A stretch of 15,967 bases of DNA from an uncultured Roseburia sp. (lineage in GTDB: Bacteria; Bacillota; Clostridia; Lachnospirales; Lachnospiraceae), in NCBI GenBank assembly GCA_910584215.1, contig CAJTYI010000072.1, forward strand, positions 1 through 15,967. Direction: 5' to 3'. Shown here piece after piece: positions 5,194 through 14,400 of the stretch (its first letter is position 1; every line of letters starts with the position of its first letter). The notes below the pieces were generated by a model. It had not been told where the DNA came from. It was given only the letters and a program-made list of their open reading frames with translations, and did not search any database. The translations under genes were made by a program, and so were the position numbers.

Positions 5194-7164
5194 ATGTATT
5201 TTTCCGAAAAAAACGGCTCGCTTACAGCCAGGCAGCAGCACGAAACCATCCGCATTGAACCATGGGGCAGCCATGCGCTGCGTATCAGAGTGACACACAA
5301 CGCTGTCTTCACAGAAGACGACAGGGCGCTCTCACCCGTACCATCGGCAGCGATTGTCAGCGAACACGCACACGGCGCATCGATTACAAACGGTAAAATA
5401 AGCTGTTTCATTTCCACAAACGGCTGGATGGAATTTTACAGCAAAGACCGATTGATTTTAAAAGAATATTGCAGGGACTTTCGCGGCGCAAATGAACACA
5501 GTCCCAGCATGAAATATTATGCGCGCGCATTCAAGCCGGTGAGCGGTGATGATTACCACATCACCGCGCGCTTTGAAGCGCAGGACGGCGAAAAAATATT
5601 CGGCATGGGACAGTATCAGCAGCCTGCCCTCGACTTAAAAGGCTGTATCCTGGAATTGGCCCAGCGCAACTCACAGATCAGCATACCTTTTTATCTTTCC
5701 AGCAAAGGATACGGTTTTCTGTGGAACAACGCCGGAATCGGCGAGGTAATGTTTGGCCTTAACTATACGCAGTGGAGCAGCCTGTTATCCCCGGAATTAG
5801 ATTACTGGATAACAGCAGACGATTCGCCAAAAGCTATTATGGCCAATTACACGGCAGTGACCGGGCGCGCGCCGGCATTCCCGGAAAACGCGCTCGGGCT
5901 GTGGCAATGTAAACTGCGCTACCGCACACAGGAAGAGGTTTTAGAAGTCGCGCGGGAGTATAAGAAACGCGGCATACCGCTGGACGTTATTGTGATAGAT
6001 TTTTTCCACTGGGTCAGGCAGGGGGATTGGAGTTTCGATCCCGCATATTGGCCCAATCCACAGCAGATGATGGACGAGTTAAAAGAACTCGGCACACGCT
6101 GCATGGTGTCCATATGGCCTACCGTGGACAAAAAAAGTATTAATTTTGACGAAATGTCCGAAAAGGGGCTTTTCATAAGGACGGAACGCGGCACCATACA
6201 ATGTTTTGATTTTCAGGGCGATACTGTGATCTATGACGCCCTCAATCCCGAAGCACAGGAATTTATATGGAACAAGGTGCGAGAGAATTATTATCGTTAC
6301 GGCATTGATATGTTCTGGCTCGATGAAGCGGAACCGGAATATTCCTCCTACGATTATGAGCATTACCGCCATCACACCGGTCCCGCCCTAAAGGTCGGCA
6401 ACAGCTATCCAAAAGCCCACGCGCAAGCATTTTATGAAGGCATGAAAGCACAGGGACAGACAGACATCGTCAATCTGCTGCGGTGCGCCTGGGTCGGGAG
6501 CCAAAAGTATGCCGCCCTCGTATGGTCCGGCGATATTAAATCTACATTTACTTCTTTGCGCGATCAGCTAAGCGCCGGGCTTAATATCGGCATAGCGGGA
6601 ATCCCCTGGTGGGTGTCCGACACGGGCGGCTTTTTCGGCAATGTAAATGACGCGCATTTTAATGAACTTCTGGTACGCTGGTTCCAATTTTCAACCTTTT
6701 GTCCCGTGCTGCGTATGCACGGCGACAGAGGGCCGCACGATATTCCCAGTTTATCCGATCTCGACTATGGCGGAGGTTTTTCTGAAACGGGCAGACCAAA
6801 CGAACTTTGGAGCTATGGAGAAAAAGTTTATTCTATATTAAAGAAATATCTTGATATCAGGCTCAGTATGAAAGAATATATCAAGTCCGTGATGCAGGAG
6901 GCAAGCGAAAATGGTTCGCCAGTCATCCGCACGATGTTCTATGAGTTTCCCGTCGATGAAGTTTGCTGGCGCACGGACGACCAATATATGTTCGGGCCTA
7001 AATATTTGGTGGCTCCGGTGATGTACCAGGGAATGACAGAGCGCCCGGTATATCTGCCGCACGGCAGATGGAGAAATATTCACGACGGCGCGATCATCGA
7101 CGGCGCGAAACGCATCACTGCCGCCGCGCCGCTTGCCATAATCCCCGTCTATGAAAAACTATAA
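5194..7164 (+). CDS. glycoside hydrolase family 31 alpha-glycosidase
   Basis: This 656-residue enzyme belongs to GH31, retaining exo-acting alpha-glycosidases (alpha-glucosidase, alpha-xylosidase and related). A beta-sandwich N-terminal domain covers about residues 1-225 and includes FGMGQYQQPALDLKG (136-150). The TIM barrel follows from about 230, with GIPLDVIVIDFFHW (260-273), the nucleophile candidate Asp377 in FWLDEAEPE and the acid/base candidate Asp447 in VWSGDI. GIPWWVSDTGGF (469-480) and RMHGDRGPH (507-515) are further family motifs; beta-rich C-terminal domains complete the protein. There is no signal peptide, so the enzyme is cytoplasmic and must act on imported oligosaccharides. 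The start is set by GGAGG seven bases before the ATG. WLDEAEPE resembles alpha-xylosidase-type members, but substrate cannot be fixed from sequence. No transporter, regulator or other sugar gene is adjacent, which is unusual for such enzymes. Confidence 0.9.
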   Translation: MYFSEKNGSLTARQQHETIRIEPWGSHALRIRVTHNAVFTEDDRALSPVPSAAIVSEHAHGASITNGKISCFISTNGWMEFYSKDRLILKEYCRDFRGANEHSPSMKYYARAFKPVSGDDYHITARFEAQDGEKIFGMGQYQQPALDLKGCILELAQRNSQISIPFYLSSKGYGFLWNNAGIGEVMFGLNYTQWSSLLSPELDYWITADDSPKAIMANYTAVTGRAPAFPENALGLWQCKLRYRTQEEVLEVAREYKKRGIPLDVIVIDFFHWVRQGDWSFDPAYWPNPQQMMDELKELGTRCMVSIWPTVDKKSINFDEMSEKGLFIRTERGTIQCFDFQGDTVIYDALNPEAQEFIWNKVRENYYRYGIDMFWLDEAEPEYSSYDYEHYRHHTGPALKVGNSYPKAHAQAFYEGMKAQGQTDIVNLLRCAWVGSQKYAALVWSGDIKSTFTSLRDQLSAGLNIGIAGIPWWVSDTGGFFGNVNDAHFNELLVRWFQFSTFCPVLRMHGDRGPHDIPSLSDLDYGGGFSETGRPNELWSYGEKVYSILKKYLDIRLSMKEYIKSVMQEASENGSPVIRTMFYEFPVDEVCWRTDDQYMFGPKYLVAPVMYQGMTERPVYLPHGRWRNIHDGAIIDGAKRITAAAPLAIIPVYEKL

Positions 7165-7166
7165 CG

Positions 7167-7224
7167 AAAAAGCTGCTGATTTGCATACGGTCCAACCATT
7201 GTGGCCACATGCAAACAGCAGCTT
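7167..7224 (-). terminator. hairpin terminator between convergent GH31 and murA genes
   Basis: A very long stem pairs AAGCTGCTG and TTTGCAT (7170-7178, 7180-7186) with ATGCAAA and CAGCAGCTT (7209-7215, 7216-7224), interrupted only by a bulged A at 7179; the loop is 22 nt. On the minus strand it is followed by TTTTT (7167-7171), so it should end murA transcription. On the plus strand there is no T-tract, though the hairpin starts six bases after the GH31 stop and may also protect or end that message. Confidence 0.75.
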
Positions 7225-7244
7225 ATGCCATATCGCATTATGCT

Positions 7245-8537
7245 CTAAGATACTTTCAGTGTAAACTTCTGAATCTCTTTCTCCGTCGAGACTTTCTCAA
7301 TCAGGGCGCCAAGCCCTGCCAGCTTATGCTCAAACTCTTCATAACCGCGCTCAATATAATAGATATCATCGACTACGGTAATACCCTCCGCTGCCAGTCC
7401 GGCGATCACAAGCGCCGCGCCCGCACGCAGATCAGGTGCGTTTACTCTCGCCCCGGTATAATTCTTGATGCCGTCAATGATGGCAATGTTGCTCTCCACC
7501 TTGATGCTCGCGCCCATGCGTGTCAACTCATCCACATACTTAAAACGGTTCTCAAATATACTCTCCGTCACGGTGCTGGTACCGCGCGCCAATCCTAAAA
7601 CCACGGCCATCTGCGGCTGCATATCCGTCGGAAATCCCGGATAAGGCAGCGTCGTCACCTGCGTGTGGCGCAGCCTGCGGGCAGATACTACGCGCACTGC
7701 GTCATCGAACTCCTCTACCTCACAGCCAATCTCAAGCAGTTTGGCGCTGATGGACTCCAGATGCTTGGGAATCACATTTTTCACCATGATATCCCCCTTG
7801 GTAGCCGCAGCAGCCATCATAAACGTTCCGGCTTCGATCTGGTCGGGAATAATGGAATACTCTGTCTTATGGAGCCGCTCGACCCCTACAATGCGGATTA
7901 CATCGGTTCCCGCGCCGCGGATATTTGCCCCCATACTGTTCAGGAAATTGGCCACGTCAACCACATGCGGCTCCTTGGCAGCATTTTCAATGATTGTCTT
8001 GCCCTCCGCCTTAGCGGCAGCCATCATGATATTGATCGTCGCGCCCACGGATATCTTATCGAGATAGATATGTGTTCCTACCAGCCGCTCCGCGGAGGCA
8101 ATCACAAGACCGTGGCGAATATCAACCGAAGCTCCAAGCGCCTGAAAGCCTTTGAGATGGAGATTGATTGGCCTGCTGCCAATGTTGCAGCCGCCTGGCA
8201 GCGCTACCTCCGCCTTTTTGTATTTTCCCAGAAGCGCCCCGATCAGATAATAGGAAGCGCGGATTTTGCGTATATACTCATTATCTACATTGAAATCACG
8301 AATAAACGAACCATTCATCTTTACCGTATGGGCATCCACACGTTCGACCATGGCTCCGATTTCCTGTATTGCATTTAACAGTACATTAATGTCCCGCACA
8401 TTGGGAATATTTTCAATCGTAACAGTCTCATCCGTCATCACGGCAGCGGATAATATCGCCAGCGCCGCATTTTTTGCACCGCCGATTTCCACTTCTCCCA
8501 CCAACGGATTGCCACCTTTAACCACATACTGTTCCAT
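7245..8537 (-). CDS. murA: UDP-N-acetylglucosamine 1-carboxyvinyltransferase
   Basis: MurA transfers enolpyruvate from phosphoenolpyruvate to UDP-N-acetylglucosamine, the first committed step of peptidoglycan synthesis, in the cytoplasm. The 430-residue product has the KNAALA motif with Lys22-Asn23, the RKIRAS segment (about 90-95), and the catalytic loop PGGCNIGSRP with Cys117; the cysteine means the enzyme should be sensitive to fosfomycin (family knowledge). The start is not clear-cut. The ATG at 8579 gives 14 extra residues but lies about 5 nt from the predicted transcription start. The ATG at 8537 puts Lys22-Asn23 at the E. coli MurA numbers and matches the usual MEQYVVKGG beginning, so I use it, although no ribosome binding site lies at normal spacing (AAAGG is 15 bases away). 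Clostridia often carry two MurA paralogues; which one this is cannot be said. Confidence 0.94.
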   Translation of the reverse strand: MEQYVVKGGNPLVGEVEIGGAKNAALAILSAAVMTDETVTIENIPNVRDINVLLNAIQEIGAMVERVDAHTVKMNGSFIRDFNVDNEYIRKIRASYYLIGALLGKYKKAEVALPGGCNIGSRPINLHLKGFQALGASVDIRHGLVIASAERLVGTHIYLDKISVGATINIMMAAAKAEGKTIIENAAKEPHVVDVANFLNSMGANIRGAGTDVIRIVGVERLHKTEYSIIPDQIEAGTFMMAAAATKGDIMVKNVIPKHLESISAKLLEIGCEVEEFDDAVRVVSARRLRHTQVTTLPYPGFPTDMQPQMAVVLGLARGTSTVTESIFENRFKYVDELTRMGASIKVESNIAIIDGIKNYTGARVNAPDLRAGAALVIAGLAAEGITVVDDIYYIERGYEEFEHKLAGLGALIEKVSTEKEIQKFTLKVS

Positions 8538-8590
8538 AACTAAACGACCATGCCTTTCAACGTAATCCTTATACTCCATACAAATACGTT

Positions 8591-8620
8591 ATTATAATAA
8601 TTAAGGTACCCATTTGTCAA
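8591..8620 (-). promoter_or_regulatory. murA: strong SigA-type promoter of murA
   Basis: Minus-strand TTGACA (8615-8620) and TATAAT (8591-8596), both perfect, have an 18-bp spacer. Transcription should start near 8584. No intrinsic terminator is visible between the M23 gene and this promoter (only a 6-bp AT-rich repeat at 8634-8652 without a T-run), so some readthrough from upstream is possible. Confidence 0.85.
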
Positions 8621-8668
8621 GCAAATTACATTTACAAATTTATTTCATTTGTGTTGCAAACTGTCTCA

Positions 8669-10201
8669 CTACTGAATATACTTTAACGGATTTACAGGAG
8701 ACCCGTTAATATAGATCTCAAAATGAAGATGCGGCCCAGTGGAACGTCCGGTGTTGCCGCTTAAGGCAATCGGCTGTCCCTGCTCGACATGCTGTCCCAC
8801 ATGCACCAAAATCTTGCTGTTATGTGCATAGCGCGTCATCCTCCCATCCGGATGGCTGATTACCACATTATTGCCGTAACCGCCGCTGTTATAGCCCGCC
8901 TGCACAACAGTCCCCGCGCTGGAGGCAAACACCGTCGTTCCGATCGAACAAGCGTAATCTACACCCTTATGCAGCCTTCCCCAGCGATACCCGTAACCGG
9001 AACTGAACCTGCCGCCATAGAGGGGCTTGATGTAAGTGGGAGGCTTGATCGTGCCGCGCTCAATCACCGCGGCCACCGACTCTACCATAACCGTCTGCTG
9101 CACCAGATTTCTGCTGACCTCAAAGCCGTTTTCATATATTACCACATCATTGCGTTCCCGGTGCCCGGTACTTCCCTCCTGCAATACGACTTCTTTCGTC
9201 GTATACCAGTTGTCATTTTTGACAATGACCGGCGTCTTTTCATAATCTTCCTCGTACACCTCACCCATGACAAGGCGAAGCTTCAAATCCGGCTCCGGCA
9301 CGGCAATGATCAGTTCCTGTCCTTCGCGCAATGTATCTGCATCCTCCATATGGTTTAACTTCACAAGTTCAGACACGGTCGTGCCGTAGTCCAATGCAAT
9401 CACGGAAAGACAGTCACCACTCTCTACTTCATATATCTTATTCGATTCTTTCTGTTTTGTGACTTCTATGAGCGCATTTGTCATATCGGACAGTGCGCCT
9501 GGCTTTGCATAAGTCCGGTAAACGCTCACCTGCTCGACAAAGGAAAGATCCAGCAGGCCAGTCTGATACGACTCCCTGCCGCCCGGCGAATGCAGCATCT
9601 GTCCATGCCACGCGGCCACGCCTGCAAAATGTCCCCCATTCACAGACAGCTCCTGTTCTCCCGGTGCATCCCGACGCTCTAAGTATGCCTCCATAACCCC
9701 ATCCATCAGCAGGTCTTCCCCGCGAAAACAGACCCCGTAGGCGTCGGCTCCGTCGGACGGCTGCTTGACGCGCTCCAAAAACACTTTCACCTCTTCCAAT
9801 GTGGCAAAGGTCGCGCGGAAATCCTCCAAGGCCACCGTGTATGCCTGCACGCGGCCGCCGGGCTGCTTTTCACGTAAAACGGTCTTAATCTCCTCCAAAA
9901 GCTCTCGCTGCGTCATTAAAGGGGTAAAGGCGGTCTGCTTTGTCTCACAGTTCCAATCGTACTTCAGACAAAGCCTGTCGGTCTGCTCCGCCGCCAGCGC
10001 CCGCCTTGCTTGCAAAAAGAGCTGCTCCACATCGGTATCCGCCGCTATGGCGCCGATAGCCTCCCCGTCAACCATCACCTGCAAAAAACTTTGACCAAGA
10101 GATACCTGCCTGGAAAATGCTGTCAGAAAAAGGAGCACTGCCGCAACAGTCACAAGAAATATTTGTATGCCCGCTGATGGACTGATCTTTATCTTTTGCA
10201 T
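8669..10201 (-). CDS. LysM-G5-M23 peptidoglycan endopeptidase-like protein
   Basis: This 510-residue envelope protein is anchored or secreted through an N-terminal hydrophobic helix (about residues 10-28). An unassigned region (about 40-255) is followed by a LysM peptidoglycan-binding domain (YEVESGDCLSVIALDYGTT, about 257-300), a G5 domain (about 308-384) and a C-terminal M23 peptidase domain (about 400-510). The M23 zinc and catalytic motifs are complete: HKGVD (His411, Asp415), RYAH (His460) and HLHFE (His491, His493). It should cut peptide cross-bridges outside the membrane during growth or division. I chose the ATG at 10201, with AGGAAGG about 11 bases upstream. The longest frame begins at a GTG (10243) inside the preceding terminator hairpin, which argues against that start; an in-frame GTG at 10222 with GGAG nine bases upstream is a second option. 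The next gene downstream is murA. Confidence 0.88.
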   Translation of the reverse strand: MQKIKISPSAGIQIFLVTVAAVLLFLTAFSRQVSLGQSFLQVMVDGEAIGAIAADTDVEQLFLQARRALAAEQTDRLCLKYDWNCETKQTAFTPLMTQRELLEEIKTVLREKQPGGRVQAYTVALEDFRATFATLEEVKVFLERVKQPSDGADAYGVCFRGEDLLMDGVMEAYLERRDAPGEQELSVNGGHFAGVAAWHGQMLHSPGGRESYQTGLLDLSFVEQVSVYRTYAKPGALSDMTNALIEVTKQKESNKIYEVESGDCLSVIALDYGTTVSELVKLNHMEDADTLREGQELIIAVPEPDLKLRLVMGEVYEEDYEKTPVIVKNDNWYTTKEVVLQEGSTGHRERNDVVIYENGFEVSRNLVQQTVMVESVAAVIERGTIKPPTYIKPLYGGRFSSGYGYRWGRLHKGVDYACSIGTTVFASSAGTVVQAGYNSGGYGNNVVISHPDGRMTRYAHNSKILVHVGQHVEQGQPIALSGNTGRSTGPHLHFEIYINGSPVNPLKYIQ

Positions 10202-10235
10202 ATCACATATTTCCTTCCTCACATACTGTTTCTCC

Positions 10236-10271
10236 AAAAACACCCACCGGCCACGTCCTGCCCGATGGGTG
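10236..10271 (-). terminator. intrinsic terminator just before the M23 gene
   Basis: On the minus strand a 10-bp stem (CACCCATCGG with CCGGTGGGTG, one T-G wobble; arms 10262-10271 and 10241-10250) with an 11-nt loop is followed by TTTTT (10236-10240). It lies 60 bp after the lipoprotein gene stop and 35 nt before the chosen M23 start. It ends the lipoprotein transcript, and, as no convincing promoter fits between it and the M23 gene, it may also act as an attenuator for that gene. Confidence 0.8.
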
Positions 10272-10331
10272 CTGATTGTTCCTGTTCGTCTGCCTATTCC
10301 TGCTTACCGTTCACGTCCGTATATTTGATAA

Positions 10332-11372
10332 TTATTCTTCTGTCGTCGCTGTCTCGCTTCCTGACTCTGAACTCTCCACCGTGGTAGTGAACAGATTGTC
10401 AAACGCAATCTTTCCGATCGCTTTTTCATCCACCGTCCATGTGATGTCTTCTTTCCAGCCCTCCAAAGTCTCATCATAGAGTGCATTTTCACGCTCTGTC
10501 ACGATCGTCTCCTTGGTGGCGTCGGTGGCCTCGCGGTCCATCTCCTGATCTAAGCGCACCACATAATAATATGTGTCAGTGTCGATGACGTCTGACACCG
10601 CCCCCTCTTTCGCCTCATTCAGAGCCGTAATCACCGCCTCTTCAAACGCATCATCCTCCGCCGTAAAGTTGGCCGTATTCACGGTATATTCGTAATCCGC
10701 CGCCGCTTCCTCCAATGTGCCCGCCTTCGCCTCCGCGGCAAACTGCTCCACTTTCTCTTTCAGGGCGTCCATATCCGCCGACACTGTGTCCGCATCGTCG
10801 GAATCTGACGCTTTCTCTACCCGCACATAGGAGAAAGCTCCTGTCTTGGCCTCCTCGTCGGAAACCTCCCTGTCCACCTCCGCAACGATCGCCTTGCGCA
10901 TCTTCGCCGCAATCGTGGACAGACGCAGATACTCTTCGATATATTCCTGGTCAGCCCCCATAAAATCAATCGCTTTCTTGCTGTTAGTGGCCAAAAACTG
11001 CTCCGCGGCGGCCTTAATGTCCGCAAGCTCCTGCTCGCTTACCGTCACGTTATATTCTTCCATGTGGTGCTCTAACGTATAAATATTCTCCAGGGAATCC
11101 ATAACGCCGTTTACCAGATCATCTTTCATTGTACTGCCGTTGCCGTACAGATCGGCGGTCCAAAGGTCGTCCCCTTTATTAAAATACATCTTATATATAT
11201 CGTCATAACTTGCCTGCTGGAATCTCGCGATAAAATTTACCAGTCCAAGCTCCACATCCGTGCCTTCAAAACTAGCCGCGGACTTCCCTTTATTGATGCC
11301 GCCGCAGCCGCCCATCATGGCCGCCGCCATCACGCCGCTTAAAAGTAACGCTGTCAGTCTTTTTACTTTCAT
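10332..11372 (-). CDS. PrsA/SurA-like foldase lipoprotein
   Basis: This 346-residue lipoprotein is predicted to act outside the membrane as a chaperone or peptidyl-prolyl isomerase-like folding factor. The N-terminus is a lipoprotein signal peptide (MKVKRLTALLLSGVMAAAM) ending in lipobox MGGC, with Cys23 as the lipidated residue. Helical SurA-N-like sequence follows (about 35-170), then a parvulin-like segment (about 180-290) with the typical spacing of GAVSDVIDTDTYYYVVRL, and a Ser/Thr/Glu-rich tail. I cannot identify the catalytic residues of an active parvulin, so it may be a chaperone only. Position right after mfd is a common clostridial arrangement, which supports the family call. Start: ATG at 11372 with AGAAGG eleven bases upstream. 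It has its own promoter (11462-11490) and a terminator downstream, so it can be a single-gene unit. Confidence 0.8.
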   Translation of the reverse strand: MKVKRLTALLLSGVMAAAMMGGCGGINKGKSAASFEGTDVELGLVNFIARFQQASYDDIYKMYFNKGDDLWTADLYGNGSTMKDDLVNGVMDSLENIYTLEHHMEEYNVTVSEQELADIKAAAEQFLATNSKKAIDFMGADQEYIEEYLRLSTIAAKMRKAIVAEVDREVSDEEAKTGAFSYVRVEKASDSDDADTVSADMDALKEKVEQFAAEAKAGTLEEAAADYEYTVNTANFTAEDDAFEEAVITALNEAKEGAVSDVIDTDTYYYVVRLDQEMDREATDATKETIVTERENALYDETLEGWKEDITWTVDEKAIGKIAFDNLFTTTVESSESGSETATTEE

Positions 11373-11403
11373 ATATTCTATTACCTTCTTCCTTATTGCT
11401 GTG

Positions 11404-11451
11404 TGTAATGCCAGCTAACAATACTAGGCAGCCATGCCGTCTGGCATTACA
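11404..11451 (-). promoter_or_regulatory. 5'-terminal hairpin of the lipoprotein mRNA
   Basis: A perfect 11-bp stem (TGTAATGCCAG at 11441-11451, CTGGCATTACA at 11404-11414, minus-strand reading) encloses a 26-nt loop with a smaller GGCA/TGCC helix inside. It begins about four nucleotides after the predicted transcription start and ends about 30 nt before the lipoprotein start codon. No T-run follows, so it is not a terminator. Such 5' hairpins can stabilise mRNA; a protein- or ligand-binding role is possible but unproven. Confidence 0.55.
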
Positions 11452-11461
11452 GTTGCTTTTT

Positions 11462-11490
11462 ATTATAGCCTTTTTTGTGCTGTTTAGCAA
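11462..11490 (-). promoter_or_regulatory. SigA-type promoter of the lipoprotein gene
   Basis: Minus-strand TTGCTA (11485-11490) and a perfect TATAAT (11462-11467) have a 17-bp spacer, located immediately after the mfd stop codon. The predicted transcription start is near 11455. Confidence 0.65.
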
Positions 11491-11496
11491 TCACTT

Positions 11497-14400
11497 TCAG
11501 AAAAAAACCGCACGGGCATCCTCCAAAAATTGTCCGAGCACCTTTAAAACGTCGACATTCTTATCTCTGGAATTCGCATAGAGAATATATTCCAGCCGCG
11601 GCACTTTGGCATCGGGCAGAAACTTCAGCCGCCCCTCATATCGCCCAATCAGCTCTGGAATCTTCGCCACATCCAGCTTCGCCCGCTCATAAAAGCGAAA
11701 ACACAGCCGCTCCCCCTTCTGGGAAATCTCCGTAAAGTACACGGCGTGCGCCAGAGTCTTTAACCGCGCAACTAAAAGCAGGTTTTCCACCGGCTTGGGG
11801 AGATCACCGAAACGGTCGATCAATTCCTCTGTAATCTCTTCGGCTTCCTCCTCGTTATCAATGCTGGCAATGCGCTTATAGATATCCAGCTTTTGAAACT
11901 CGTTGGGAATATAACCCATGGGAATATAGGCATCAACCGTGATATCAATCGATGTGTCAAAGCGCTCCGCCACTGCGGTGCCTTTGGCCTCTTTCACCGC
12001 CTCATTTAACATCTTGCAGTAGAGATCATAGCCGACGGCCTCCATATGGCCGTGCTGCTCTGCCCCCAGAAGGTTGCCGGCGCCCCGTATCTCCAAATCG
12101 CGCATGGCAATCTTGAAACCGCTGCCAAGCTCGGTATACTCCTTGATGGCTGCCAGCCGTTTCTCCGCGATTTCTTTTAACATCTTATCCCGCTTATACA
12201 TCAAAAAAGCGTACGCCGTGCGGTTCGAGCGCCCGACTCTTCCCCGGAGCTGATAGAGCTGGGACAAGCCCATATTGTCGGCATCATGGATAATCATGGT
12301 GTTGACATTGGAGATGTCAAGCCCGGTCTCTATGATCGTAGTTGAAACCAGCACGTCGATCTCCCCGTTGATAAAGCGATACATAATATTTTCCAGCTCA
12401 GTCTCTTTCATCTGTCCGTGGGCATAGGCGACCACCGCCTCCGGCACAAGCGAGGCCAGCTTCGATGCCACATCGCCGATCTCGCGCACACGGTTATAGA
12501 CATAATATGCCTGGCCGCCCCGCGTAAGCTCCCTAGACACCGCCTCGCGCACAAGCTCTTCATTGTACTCCATCACATAGGTCTGAATCGGCAGTCTGTC
12601 TATCGGCGGCTCCTCGAGCACGCTCATATCCCGGATGCCAATCAGGCTCATGTGCAGTGTCCGGGGAATCGGCGTCGCCGTTAAAGTCAGCACGTCGATA
12701 TTATTTTTCAACTGCTTGATCTTTTCTTTGTGGCCCACGCCAAACCGCTGTTCCTCATCCACGATCAAAAGCCCGAGGTCTTTGTAGGTGACATCCTTAG
12801 AAAGCAGTCTGTGCGTACCGATCACAATGTCGACCATCCCTTTGCGCAGATTTTCCACTACCTTCTTCTGTTCCCCGGCGCTGCGGAAACGGCACATAAG
12901 CTCTACATTGACCGGAAAGTCTTTCATTCTCTGGATAAATGTGTTGTAATGCTGCTGCGCCAAGATCGTCGTGGGTACCAAAAAGGCCACCTGCTTGCCG
13001 TCCTGCACCGCCTTAAACGCCGCGCGTATGGCGATCTCCGTCTTTCCGTAACCCACGTCACCGCAGATCAGGCGGTCCATGATCTTTTTGCTCTCCATAT
13101 CCGCCTTCGTCGCCGCGATTGCAATCTCCTGATCCTCCGTCTCCTCAAACGGAAACATCTCCTCAAATTCCCGCTGCCAGACCGTATCCGGCCCGTAAGC
13201 AAAACCCTCCTTGCTCTGTCTGGCCGCATAAAGACGCACCAAATCCGAAGCGATCTCTTTTACCGCCCCCCGCACTTTTGTCTTTGTCTTATTCCATTCC
13301 TGGCCGCCCAGTTTATTCAGCTTCGGCTTTTTGGCATCCGCGCCCGCGTACTTTTGTATCAACTCTAGCTGTGTGGCCAAAATATAGAGATTGCCGCCCC
13401 CGGCATACTCGATCTTAATATAATCTTTTACGGTCTTATCGACTTCTATTTTTTCAATGCCGCGGTAAATCCCCAGTCCGTGGTTTTCGTGCACCACATA
13501 ATCGCCGACGCTCAAGTCCGTAAAGCTTGCAATCTTTTCTCCCTCGTAGGCGCGGCGGCGTTTTTTCTTTTTCTTCTCACCGCCAAATATGTCGCTCTCT
13601 GAGATCACCACAAACTTTAACAGGGGGTATTCGTATCCCTTTTTTACTTTTCCGTAAGCCGTCATAATCTCCCCCGGCTTCACCTCGCGATCGTAATCAT
13701 CGGTAAAAAAGCTGCTTAGCCCTTCCGCCTGCAAGTCTTCCGCCAGACGTTTCGCACGGCTCCTAGAGCCGGACAAAAGCACCGCCCGATATCCGTTTTT
13801 CTTATATCGCGTCAGGTCTTTTACCAAAAGTTCAAAACTGTTATTGTAGGGATTGACAGTCCTCGTCTCGATATGAAACCGCTCGTCGATGGAAAGATGG
13901 GGATTTTTCATATCTAACGCCACCATGGAGACCAGGCGGTAACGCTGCAGCCGGCCTAAGACTTCCCTGCACGCATACAGCTCGCGCATCTGCCCCGGCA
14001 GGATATATCCTTTTTCCAGCCGCTGCTTCATGCTCTCTGAAAACTCTGTCTCAGTGGAGATTCCCCGCTCTATGGTGCGCGCCGCCTCGTCCAATATGAC
14101 GATCGTGTTTTTGGGGTCAAAATAATCGAGCAGCGACACCCGCTCGCTGCAAAAATAGGACAGATAGGCATCGAGACCCGCTGTGATCTCTAACTCCTCA
14201 ATCTCCTCCCGCAACTGTTTGGCAGCCGCAGTGACCCGGTATGCCTCCTCCGTTTTCATTTCTTTTCGCATCTTTGCAGAGACCTCCTTGGCCTCCTGCA
14301 TCAAACGCTCGATGCCGGCCTGCTGCTGCTCCTTGGTGAGCACCAGTTCGCAGGCGGGATAGATATGAATCTCTTCCAGGTTTTCAATCGAGCGCTGGCT

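Noticed and set aside
7665..8378. 237-codon plus-strand frame inside murA
   Set aside because: Antisense to an intact murA with all catalytic residues; product is low in recognisable motifs and has no initiation signals.
8634..8652. ACAAAT/ATTTGT repeat as a terminator after the M23 gene
   Set aside because: Six mostly A-T pairs with no T-run; too weak to support termination.
12730..13368. 212-codon plus-strand frame inside mfd
   Set aside because: Shadow of the helicase-domain coding sequence; His/Arg/Leu-rich translation is typical of antisense reading.
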